Shown here: one piece after another, positions 1 to 6,831 of the stretch | How positions within the stretch are numbered: position 1 is the stretch's first letter | Layout of the letters: the number at the start of each line of letters is the position of its first letter | Origin: Ectopseudomonas mendocina | GTDB taxonomy: Bacteria > Pseudomonadota > Gammaproteobacteria > Pseudomonadales > Pseudomonadaceae | Assembly (NCBI RefSeq): GCF_016008875.1 | Contig: NZ_JADTQG010000003.1 | Location: 216,534-280,533 of the forward strand | DNA: 64,000 nt | Direction: 5' to 3' | Position numbers and translations under genes: made by a program | The notes under the pieces: generated by a model | What the model was told of the DNA's origin: nothing | Databases searched by the model: none | What the model saw: the letters and a program-made list of their open reading frames with translations, nothing else

Positions 1-44
1 ACACCTTCAGTGGCAAATTCCCCAAGGTCAATCGGCTCGACTGA
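1..44 (+). CDS. 3' end of an upstream gene (partial, unidentified)
   Basis: The window opens inside a gene. In one frame the last codons read TFSGKFPKVNRLD and stop with TGA at 42-44, with GC-rich third positions. A second frame stays open to a TGA at 98-100 and ends AEDAHYSPVWWF, also with coding-like codons after about position 40. I cannot decide which frame is real, and a frameshift is possible. Too little is present to name the product. Confidence 0.3.
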   Translation, partial: TFSGKFPKVNRLD

Positions 45-192
45 CTGCCGCTGGCGTACCCGCCGAAGACGCGCACTACAGCCCGGTCTGGTGGTTCTGA
101 CCAAAACTTGCACAATTATTGCTGCCGGCTCCGTGACACATCGCTATTCATCTGCTACGCCTAGCTCATAAACAGAAAAAGGGGGATCGAGG

Positions 193-348
193 ATGACCGA
201 CACCTACCGCCGCGCCCGTCAGGCCGGACTGCTGAGCAACCTGCTGGCAATTGCCCTGCTGACCCTGCCGCTACCAACCCACGCCACCAGCGCTGCCCAA
301 CCTTCCAGCATCGAATCACAGGCCGCATTCAGCACGCTGCGCAGCTGA
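193..348 (+). CDS. Small secreted-type hypothetical protein or gene remnant (51 aa)
   Basis: This ATG frame is preceded by a purine-rich GGGGGATCGAGG sequence. It encodes 51 residues: a basic start (MTDTYRRARQAG), a hydrophobic stretch at about residues 12-28, and an Ala-rich possible signal cleavage site (THATSA). The remainder is only about 20 residues, so it may be a truncated exported protein or chance. It ends upstream of the sigma54 promoter of the nitrate transporter, so it is not part of that leader transcript. I do not recognise a family. Confidence 0.3.
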   Translation: MTDTYRRARQAGLLSNLLAIALLTLPLPTHATSAAQPSSIESQAAFSTLRS

Positions 349-458
349 GCCAAACGCTCGCCCCGTTGGGGTGCAGCCAATGTGAAACCGCCTCGTTTTG
401 CGGCAGCGTTGCGTCGGCTGAATTTGCCCAACGCCCGATCTTAGAGCTTTTGACCGAT

Positions 459-473
459 TGGCCCGGCCCTTGC
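459..473 (+). promoter_or_regulatory. Sigma54 (-24/-12) promoter of the nitrate transporter operon
   Basis: The sequence TGGCCCGGCCCTTGC fits TGGC-N7-TTGC, with GG at 460-461 and GC at 472-473 separated by exactly 10 bases. The expected start of transcription is near 485, just upstream of two regulatory hairpins. Nitrogen-regulated sigma54 control is established for assimilatory nitrate genes in related bacteria. I did not find a convincing NtrC site upstream. Confidence 0.72.
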
Positions 474-489
474 TTGGTCCCTGGTACCA

Positions 490-530
490 GGTAGCCAACG
501 GCGGCCACCTCCCTCACGACAAAGACGTCG
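490..530 (+). promoter_or_regulatory. ANTAR-type tandem hexaloop hairpins in the transporter leader
   Basis: Two small hairpins lie in tandem. The first pairs 490-496 with 503-509 (one mismatch) around loop AACGGC. The second pairs 517-520 with 527-530 around loop AAAGAC. Both loops have six bases with A first and G fourth, the signature of RNA targets of ANTAR antiterminators such as NasT and EutV. The 3' arm of the second hairpin (527-530) is also part of the 5' arm of the following terminator, so the two folds exclude each other. I infer NasT-dependent antitermination. Confidence 0.72.
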
Positions 531-574
531 CCTCACCTCGCCTTCATGGCCTGTGGTGAAGCGGCGTTTTTTTT
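526..574 (+). terminator. Leader terminator upstream of the nitrate transporter
   Basis: The arm at 526-537 pairs with 555-566 (one mismatch, one G-U) and is followed by eight T residues at 567-574. It lies about 200 bases before the transporter start codon and just after the sigma54 start site, so it is a conditional leader terminator. Its 5' arm overlaps the second ANTAR-type hairpin. Confidence 0.8.
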
Positions 575-770
575 CGTGTTCGCCCCAGCGTTCGGGGCCG
601 GAGCAGGTTTCGTGATCCGCGCCTGCCCCGCGATCGTTCAAACCTGTTGTGGCCTTGGCCGCTGGGCTCTGCATTACCCGTGCATGGCCTCCCCGGCAGG
701 TGCGGCAGTCGTGTCCACGACCACGGTCTGCTGCGCCATGTCGGGCTTCTTCTCGCTGATGAGGTGATCG

Positions 771-1982
771 ATGAATACAAGTTTCTGGAAAGCCGGCCAC
801 GCCCCCACCCTGTTCGCCGCCTTTCTCTATTTCGACCTGAGCTTCATGGTCTGGTACCTGCTCGGCCCGCTGGCAGTGCAGATCGCCACCGACCTTGACC
901 TCAACGCCCAACAACGCGGACTGATGGTGGCCACACCGATTCTCGCCGGCGCCGTGCTGCGCCTGTTGATGGGTTTTCTCGCTGATCGCCTGTCGCCGAA
1001 AACCGCAGGCCTGCTCGGCCAGGTGGTGGTGATCGTCGCGCTGTTCTGCGCCTGGCAGATCGGCATCGGCAGTTACGAGCAGGCGCTGCTGCTCGGCCTG
1101 TTCCTCGGCTTCGCCGGCGCCGCCTTTGCCGTCGCCCTGCCGCTGGCCTCGCAGTGGTACCCGCCACAGCACCAGGGCAAGGCCATGGGCATCGCCGGCG
1201 CGGGCAATTCCGGCACCGTGCTGGCAGCACTGTTCGCGCCTGGGCTGGCCGCGCTTTCCGGCTGGCAGAACGTGTTCGGCTGGGCGCTGATCCCGCTGCT
1301 GGCGACCCTGGTGATCTTCGCACTGGTGGCCAAGAACGCACCGGAGCGGCCCAAGGCAAAAGCTTTCGGCGACTACCTCAAGGCCCTCGGCGACCGCGAC
1401 AGCTGGTGGTTCATGTTCTTCTACAGCGTCACCTTCGGTGGCTTCATCGGCCTGGCCAGCGCACTGCCTGGCTACTTCAGCGACCAGTACGGACTCAACC
1501 CGGTCACCGCCGGCTACTACACCGCCGCCTGCGTGTTCGCCGGCAGCCTGCTGCGCCCGCTCGGCGGCGCCCTGGCCGACCGCATTGGCGGCATCCGCTC
1601 GCTGCTGATGATGTACACCATCGCCTCGCTGTGCATCGCCGTGGTGGGCTTCAACCTGCCCAGTTCGACCGCCGCGCTGGCGTTGTTCGTCGCCGCCATG
1701 CTTGGCCTGGGCGCCGGCAATGGCGCGGTGTTCCAGCTGGTGCCGCAGCGTTTTCGCAAGGAGATCGGCGTGATGACCGGGCTGATCGGCATGGCCGGCG
1801 GTGTTGGCGGTTTCTTTCTCGCCGCGGGCCTGGGCACGATCAAGCAGCATACCGGCGACTACCAGCTCGGCCTGTGGCTGTTCGCCAGCCTCGGCGTACT
1901 GGCCTGGGTCGGCCTGCATGGGGTCAAGCAGCGCTGGCGCACAACCTGGGGCAGCGCCGCGGTGACCGTCGCGCGGGTGTGA
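771..1982 (+). CDS. nasA: Nitrate/nitrite transporter, MFS (NNP family)
   Basis: This 403-residue polytopic inner-membrane protein imports nitrate for assimilation. It has about 12 hydrophobic segments and the two glycine-rich NNP signatures, AGAGNSG after residue 140 and GMAGGVGG near residue 340. The N-terminus (FAAFLYFDLSFMVWYLLGPL) is typical of bacterial NarK/NasA transporters. The start is set by GAGGTGATCG just before the ATG. It is followed after 4 bases by the phosphatase/kinase gene, and nirB lies beyond that. Expression is probably gated by the sigma54 promoter and ANTAR leader upstream. The symbol nasA is also used for nitrate reductases, so the product name is the safer label. 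Confidence 0.93.
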   Translation: MNTSFWKAGHAPTLFAAFLYFDLSFMVWYLLGPLAVQIATDLDLNAQQRGLMVATPILAGAVLRLLMGFLADRLSPKTAGLLGQVVVIVALFCAWQIGIGSYEQALLLGLFLGFAGAAFAVALPLASQWYPPQHQGKAMGIAGAGNSGTVLAALFAPGLAALSGWQNVFGWALIPLLATLVIFALVAKNAPERPKAKAFGDYLKALGDRDSWWFMFFYSVTFGGFIGLASALPGYFSDQYGLNPVTAGYYTAACVFAGSLLRPLGGALADRIGGIRSLLMMYTIASLCIAVVGFNLPSSTAALALFVAAMLGLGAGNGAVFQLVPQRFRKEIGVMTGLIGMAGGVGGFFLAAGLGTIKQHTGDYQLGLWLFASLGVLAWVGLHGVKQRWRTTWGSAAVTVARV

Positions 1983-1986
1983 GCGA

Positions 1987-3651
1987 ATGACCCTGCAACT
2001 GAGCATCGGCGAAGCCAGCGACACCGGCCCGCGCAGCGAGAACCAGGACGCGCTGCGCGTGGTCACCCCGGCGCCGGCCCTGGCCGCCAGCAAGGGCTAC
2101 CTGCTGGGCCTGGCCGATGGCGTCAGCCAGTGCGCCGATGGCGGCCTGGCGGCGCGCGCCACCCTACAGGCGCTGGCTTTGGACTACTACTCCACGCCCG
2201 AAACCTGGCCGGTGCAGCACAGCCTGGACCGCCTGCTGATCGCGCAGAACCGCTGGCTGCAAGCCAATGGCGGTGGCCAACCGCTGCTGACCACTCTCAC
2301 CGCCCTGGTGCTGCGCGGCCGCCGCTACACCCTGGCGCATATCGGCGACAGCCGCGCCTACCTGTGGCGTGACGGCCACCTGCTGCGCCTGACCGAGGAC
2401 CACGTCTGGGAACAGCCGGGCATGCAGCATGTGCTCAAGCGCGCCATGGGCCTGGATCAGCACCTGGTGGTGGACTACCGCGACGGCGAGCTGCAGGCCG
2501 GTGACCGCTTCCTGCTGGTCAGCGACGGGGTCTGGGCCTGCCTCAGTGACAAGCGCATCGGTGAACTGCTGCGAGGCGAAGACGTAGAGAGGATCTGCCA
2601 GGCGCTGGTCGCCGAGGCTCACCGCGCCGGCAGCCAGGACAACGCCAGCGCTCTGCTGGTGCACGTCGAGCAGCTTCCCGACGCCGCGCTGGCCGACACC
2701 CTGGCCCAGCTCGAACACTGGCCGCTACCGCCGCGCCTGCGCGACGGCCAGGCATTCGAGGGCTGGCAGGTCGAAAGCCTGCTCGGCGAATCGCGCCAGT
2801 CGCTGATCTACCGCGTGCGCGACGCGCACAATCAGCCCTGGCTGCTCAAGACGCTACCAGCCAGCCGTGCCGGCGAGGAGCAGGCCGGCCCGGCGCTGCT
2901 GCAGGAGGAATGGTTCCTGCGCCGCGTCGCCGGGCGCCATTTTCCCGAACTGCACGCCCTGCCGCAGCGCCAGCACCTTTATTACGTGCAGCGTGAATAT
3001 GCCGGCCAGACTCTGGCCGCGCGCCTACGACAGACCGGTCCGCTGAGTCTGGCCGACTGGCAGGACCTGGCGCCACGGCTGATCAAGGCCCTCGGCCTGC
3101 TGCACCGACGCAATATCATCCACCGCGACATCAAGCCGGAAAACCTGCTGCTCGGCGACGACGGCGAGCTGCGCGTGCTCGATTTCGGCCTCGCCTACTG
3201 TCCAGGTCTGACCCGCGACGAGGCACACAGCCTGCCTGGTACGCCCAGCTACATCGCCCCGGAGGCCTTCGCCGGCAACCCGCCCAGTGCGCAGCAGGAT
3301 CTCTATGCCGCTGGTGTAACCCTTTATCACCTGCTGACCGGGCATTATCCATATGGCGAGATCGAGGCCTTCCAGCACCCGCGCTTCGGTCAGCCGCTAC
3401 CCGCCAGCCGTTACCGCCCGGATCTGCCGGCCTGGCTCGATGAAATATTGAACCGTGCGGTCGCCGCCAGCCCGGCGCAGCGTTTCGAAACCGCCGAAGA
3501 GTGGCTGCTGGCCCTGGAAAGCGCTGAGCGTCAGTCGCTGAACAGCCGCCCGCGACCACTGCTCGAGCGCGAGCCGCTGCTGGTCTGGCGAACGGTGGCA
3601 CTGGTATCGCTGCTGCTCAATCTGCTGCTGGCGGTGCTGCTGCTCAAATGA
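1987..3651 (+). CDS. Bifunctional PP2C phosphatase / Ser-Thr protein kinase, membrane anchored
   Basis: The 554-residue protein joins two opposing activities. Residues about 1-235 form a PP2C-type phosphatase with metal-binding motifs GLADGV, HIGDSRAYLW and LVSDGVW. Residues about 258-520 form a Hanks-type kinase with the catalytic loop HRDIKPENLL, DFG, and an APE-like IAPEAF. One hydrophobic helix ends the chain (about 531-551), so the catalytic part should be cytoplasmic and membrane tethered. It sits 4 bases after the nitrate transporter gene and before nirB, and the same arrangement occurs in P. aeruginosa (from memory, PA1782). Its substrate is unknown; control of nitrate uptake is a guess from position. 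Confidence 0.92.
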   Translation: MTLQLSIGEASDTGPRSENQDALRVVTPAPALAASKGYLLGLADGVSQCADGGLAARATLQALALDYYSTPETWPVQHSLDRLLIAQNRWLQANGGGQPLLTTLTALVLRGRRYTLAHIGDSRAYLWRDGHLLRLTEDHVWEQPGMQHVLKRAMGLDQHLVVDYRDGELQAGDRFLLVSDGVWACLSDKRIGELLRGEDVERICQALVAEAHRAGSQDNASALLVHVEQLPDAALADTLAQLEHWPLPPRLRDGQAFEGWQVESLLGESRQSLIYRVRDAHNQPWLLKTLPASRAGEEQAGPALLQEEWFLRRVAGRHFPELHALPQRQHLYYVQREYAGQTLAARLRQTGPLSLADWQDLAPRLIKALGLLHRRNIIHRDIKPENLLLGDDGELRVLDFGLAYCPGLTRDEAHSLPGTPSYIAPEAFAGNPPSAQQDLYAAGVTLYHLLTGHYPYGEIEAFQHPRFGQPLPASRYRPDLPAWLDEILNRAVAASPAQRFETAEEWLLALESAERQSLNSRPRPLLEREPLLVWRTVALVSLLLNLLLAVLLLK

Positions 3652-3759
3652 CTCGGCTCGCACCAAAGCAGCGCAAAAAAGCCTCGCAACGGTGCACGCA
3701 CTGACTCGCACGCCGCTGCAACGGGGCTGCAACGCCTGAAAAACCGTATTCGGCAGAGT

Positions 3760-3774
3760 TGGCACAAGGGCTGC
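3760..3774 (+). promoter_or_regulatory. Sigma54 (-24/-12) promoter of nirB
   Basis: The sequence TGGCACAAGGGCTGC has GG at 3761-3762 and GC at 3773-3774 with a 10-base spacer, and its TGGCAC half matches consensus exactly. Transcription should begin near 3786, about 11 bases before the first leader hairpin. This is the same arrangement as upstream of the transporter. Confidence 0.75.
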
Positions 3775-3796
3775 ATTGCTTCTGACACAACATAAA

Positions 3797-3841
3797 GTGC
3801 GGCCTTCAACGAAGAAGGCTGCACCTCCCGACAGAACGGGA
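3797..3841 (+). promoter_or_regulatory. ANTAR-type tandem hexaloop hairpins in the nirB leader
   Basis: Hairpin 1 pairs 3797-3807 with 3814-3824 (11 pairs, one G-U) around loop AACGAA. Hairpin 2 pairs 3826-3830 with 3837-3841 around loop ACAGAA. Both loops have A at position 1 and G at position 4, the ANTAR recognition signature, and only one base separates the hairpins. A terminator follows at 3851. The pentamer CGGGA of hairpin 2 recurs inside the terminator's 3' arm (3874-3878), which would allow alternative pairing. I infer NasT-type antitermination of nirBD. Confidence 0.82.
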
Positions 3842-3850
3842 CCTGGACAA

Positions 3851-3888
3851 AGGCGTCCTCGCTAGGTGACTAGCGGGACGCCTTTTTT
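3851..3888 (+). terminator. Conditional leader terminator before nirB
   Basis: The arms 3851-3858 plus 3860-3864 pair with 3871-3875 plus 3876-3883 around a six-base loop, with one bulged T at 3859. A run of T residues follows at 3883-3888. It lies between the sigma54 promoter and the nirB start codon, so read-through must be regulated for nirB to be expressed. Confidence 0.88.
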
Positions 3889-3953
3889 GTTTTCTGGCTT
3901 GCCATTTACGGCAGCCACTTTTTCCGTGATCAACGATTCAGGAGATGGCCGGC

Positions 3954-6410
3954 ATGCAAAAACTCAAGCTGGTGATGATCGGCAACGGCATGGCGGGTGT
4001 ACGCACCCTCGAAGAGCTGCTCAAGCTCGCCCCCGATCTCTACGACATCACCGTGTTCGGCGCCGAGCCGCACCCCAACTACAACCGCATCCTGCTTTCG
4101 CCGGTGCTGGCCGGCGAGCAGACCTTCGAGGAGATCGTGCTCAACGATCTGAACTGGTACGCGGAAAACCACATCAAGCTGCTGCTCGGGCGCAAGGTGG
4201 TCAGGATCGACCGCAAGAAGCGCCTGGTCATCGCCGATGATGGCAGCGAGGCCGAATACGACCGCCTGCTGATCGCCACCGGCTCCAACCCCTTCATCCT
4301 GCCGATTCCGGGCAAGGACCTGGCTGGCGTGATCGGCTATCGCGACATCGCTGACACCCAGATGATGATGGACACCGCCAAGACCCATAAACACGCGGTG
4401 GTCATCGGCGGCGGCCTGCTCGGCCTGGAGGCGGCCAACGGTCTCAAGCTGCGCGGCATGGACGTCACCGTGGTGCACATCGGCGACTGGCTGCTGGAGC
4501 GCCAGCTGGACCGCACCGCCGGCGAGCTGCTGCAAAAATCACTGGAAGACCGCGGCCTGAACTTCCTCCTGCCCAAGCACACCGCCGAATTGCTGGACAA
4601 CGGCGAAGGCCGCGTCTGCGCGGTGAAGTTCAAGGACGGCGAGGTGATTCCTGCCGACCTGGTGGTGATGGCCGCCGGCATCCGCCCCAACAGCGAGCTG
4701 GCCGAACAGTCCGGCATCGCCTGCAACCGCGGCATCCTGGTCAACGACACCATGCAGACCTATGATCCGCGCGTCTATGCCATCGGCGAGTGCGCCAGCC
4801 ACCGCGGCATCGCCTACGGCCTGGTGGCGCCGCTGTTCGAGCAGGCCAAGGTCTGTGCCAACCACCTGGCGCTGCTCGGCTACTCCCGCTATCAGGGCTC
4901 GGTGACCTCGACCAAGCTCAAGGTCACCGGCATCGACCTGTTCTCCGCCGGTGAATTCATGGGCGGCGAAGGCACCGAAACCATCACCCTCTCCGACCCC
5001 ATCGGCGGCGTGTACAAGAAGCTGGTGATCAAGGACGACGTGCTGGTCGGCGCCTGCCTGTACGGCGACACCGCCGACGGCGGCTGGTACTTCCGCCAGA
5101 TCCGCGAGAGCCAGAACGTCAGCGAGATTCGCGATCACCTGATGTTTGGTGAAGGTGCGATCGGCGACGTCGGCCACCAGGGCGCGGACAAGACCGCCAA
5201 TATGCCCGACAGCATGGAAATCTGCGGCTGCAACGGCGTGTGCAAGGGCACCATCGTCAAGGCTATCCAGGAGAACGGCCTGTTCTCGGTCGACGAGGTG
5301 AAGAAGCACACCAAGGCCGCCAGCTCCTGCGGTTCCTGCGCCGGCCTGGTCGAGCAGATTCTGATCAGCACCGTCGGCGGCGCCGCCGACGTCAAGCCCA
5401 AGAGCGAAAAGGCTATCTGCGGCTGCAGCGACCTCAACCACGGACAAATCCGCAAGGCGATCCGCGAGCAGCACCTGACGTCCATGGCACAAACCATGGA
5501 ATACCTGAACTGGGGCACGCCCAATGGCTGCGCTACCTGCCGCCCGGCGCTCAACTACTACCTGATCTCAACCTGGCCGGGCGAAGCCAAGGACGACCCA
5601 CAGTCGCGCCTGATCAACGAACGCGCCCACGCCAATATTCAGAAAGACGGGACGTACTCCGTTGTCCCGCGTATGTGGGGCGGCGTGACCAATCCGTCGG
5701 AGCTGCGCCGCATCGCCGACGTCGCCGACAAGTACAACGTACCCATGGTCAAGGTCACCGGCGGCCAGCGCATCGACCTGCTGGGGATCAGGAAGGAAGA
5801 CCTGCCGGCAGTGTGGAAGGAGCTGGACATGCCGTCCGGCCACGCCTACGGCAAGTCCATCCGAACGGTGAAGACCTGCGTCGGCAGCGAGTTCTGCCGC
5901 TTCGGCACGCAGAACTCGACCCAGTTGGGCATCGACCTGGAGCACGACCTGTTCAACATGTGGTCGCCGCACAAGGTCAAGCTGGCGGTCTCCGGCTGCC
6001 CGCGCAACTGCGCCGAGGCCGGTATCAAGGACGTCGGCATCATCGGCGTGGACTCGGGCTTCGAGCTGTACATCGGCGGCAATGGCGGGATCAAGACCGA
6101 GGTGGCCGAGTTCTTCGTCAAGGTCAAGACCGCCGAAGAGGTGCGCGAATACAACGCCGCCTTCCTCCAGCTGTACCGCGAGGAAGCCTTTTACCTTGAG
6201 CGCACCGTGCACTACATGCAGCGCGTCGGCATGGAGCACATCAAGAAGGCGGTGTTGGAAGACGAAGCCAACCGCAAGGCCCTGGCCGCGCGCCTGCACT
6301 ATGCCCTGTCGTTCGAGCAGGACCCGTGGAAGGAGCGCCTAGAGACGCCGCAGCTGAAAAAAGAGTTCGACACCATCAAGGTCGTGCAAATCGAGGAGGC
6401 CACCGTATGA
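3954..6410 (+). CDS. nirB: Assimilatory nitrite reductase, large subunit
   Basis: NirB reduces nitrite to ammonium in the cytoplasm using NAD(P)H, FAD, iron-sulfur centres and siroheme. Visible in order are an FAD-binding GNGMAG near the N-terminus, an NAD-binding GGGLLGLEAA near residue 146, a BFD-type cysteine cluster (CGCNGVCKG about residue 423, CGSC about 458), a second BFD-like set (CGC...GCATC), and the siroheme/4Fe-4S ligands TCVGSEFCRFG (about 641) with SGCPRNC (about 680). AGGAG lies 9 bases before the ATG at 3954, so I prefer it to the in-frame ATG at 3945, which touches that site. nirD overlaps by four bases. Confidence 0.95.
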   Translation: MQKLKLVMIGNGMAGVRTLEELLKLAPDLYDITVFGAEPHPNYNRILLSPVLAGEQTFEEIVLNDLNWYAENHIKLLLGRKVVRIDRKKRLVIADDGSEAEYDRLLIATGSNPFILPIPGKDLAGVIGYRDIADTQMMMDTAKTHKHAVVIGGGLLGLEAANGLKLRGMDVTVVHIGDWLLERQLDRTAGELLQKSLEDRGLNFLLPKHTAELLDNGEGRVCAVKFKDGEVIPADLVVMAAGIRPNSELAEQSGIACNRGILVNDTMQTYDPRVYAIGECASHRGIAYGLVAPLFEQAKVCANHLALLGYSRYQGSVTSTKLKVTGIDLFSAGEFMGGEGTETITLSDPIGGVYKKLVIKDDVLVGACLYGDTADGGWYFRQIRESQNVSEIRDHLMFGEGAIGDVGHQGADKTANMPDSMEICGCNGVCKGTIVKAIQENGLFSVDEVKKHTKAASSCGSCAGLVEQILISTVGGAADVKPKSEKAICGCSDLNHGQIRKAIREQHLTSMAQTMEYLNWGTPNGCATCRPALNYYLISTWPGEAKDDPQSRLINERAHANIQKDGTYSVVPRMWGGVTNPSELRRIADVADKYNVPMVKVTGGQRIDLLGIRKEDLPAVWKELDMPSGHAYGKSIRTVKTCVGSEFCRFGTQNSTQLGIDLEHDLFNMWSPHKVKLAVSGCPRNCAEAGIKDVGIIGVDSGFELYIGGNGGIKTEVAEFFVKVKTAEEVREYNAAFLQLYREEAFYLERTVHYMQRVGMEHIKKAVLEDEANRKALAARLHYALSFEQDPWKERLETPQLKKEFDTIKVVQIEEATV

Positions 6411-6733
6411 ACTGGCTGGATATCTGCGCTCTGGACGAGATCAACGTCCTCGGCTCGCGCATTGTCAGTGGCCCCAAGGGCGACATTGCCATTTTCCGCA
6501 CTACCGGGGATGAGGTCTTCGCCCTCGACGACCGTTGCCCGCACAAGGGCGGCCCGCTGTCCCAAGGGCTGATCTATGGCAAGCGCGTAGCCTGCCCGCT
6601 GCACAACTGGCAGATCGAACTGGAATCCGGCGAAGCCGTGGCACCGGATGTGGGCTGCGCGCACCGGCACCACGCCCGCGTGGAAAACGGCCGCGTGCTG
6701 CTGGCCCTGAATACCGCCGCGAAATGTGCGTAA
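6407..6733 (+). CDS. nirD: Nitrite reductase small subunit (Rieske type)
   Basis: This 108-residue protein has the Rieske [2Fe-2S] ligands CPHKGGPL and CPLHNW in the spacing of NirD, the small partner of NirB. Its ATG overlaps the nirB stop (ATGA), which indicates translational coupling. The length is typical for NirD (about 105-120). A palindromic intergenic repeat separates it from the nitrate reductase gene. Confidence 0.95.
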   Translation: MNWLDICALDEINVLGSRIVSGPKGDIAIFRTTGDEVFALDDRCPHKGGPLSQGLIYGKRVACPLHNWQIELESGEAVAPDVGCAHRHHARVENGRVLLALNTAAKCA

Positions 6734-6735
6734 GC

Positions 6736-6815
6736 CGTAGGGTGGAAAACCGCGAAGCGTTTTCCACCGGTAACCCCACGCATTGGTGGACAAGCACAGC
6801 GTTGTCCACCCTACG
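6736..6815. repeat. Palindromic intergenic repeat between nirD and nitrate reductase
   Basis: The outer arms CGTAGGGTGG (6736-6745) and CCACCCTACG (6806-6815) are perfect inverted repeats. Two inner hairpins are nested between them (TGGAAAAC/GTTTTCCA and TGGACAA/TTGTCCA). The whole is a REP/BIME-like element that could be transcribed within the operon and affect mRNA stability. Confidence 0.7.
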
Positions 6816-6831
6816 CCTGTAGGAGCCCGAC

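Larger units (their letters stand above)
349..770 (+). other. Intergenic and leader region before the nitrate transporter
   Basis: This gene-free stretch holds the sigma54 promoter, two ANTAR-type hairpins and leader terminator described separately. From 575 to 770 it is an untranslated leader in which I see no further convincing structure. The ribosome site GAGGTGATCG directly precedes the transporter ATG. Confidence 0.6.

Noticed and set aside
441..2093. Long minus-strand open frame opposite the transporter (550 codons)
   Set aside because: It is the antisense of a clear MFS gene, rich in Gln, His, Arg and Gly as expected of shadow frames in GC-rich DNA, and shows no family motif.
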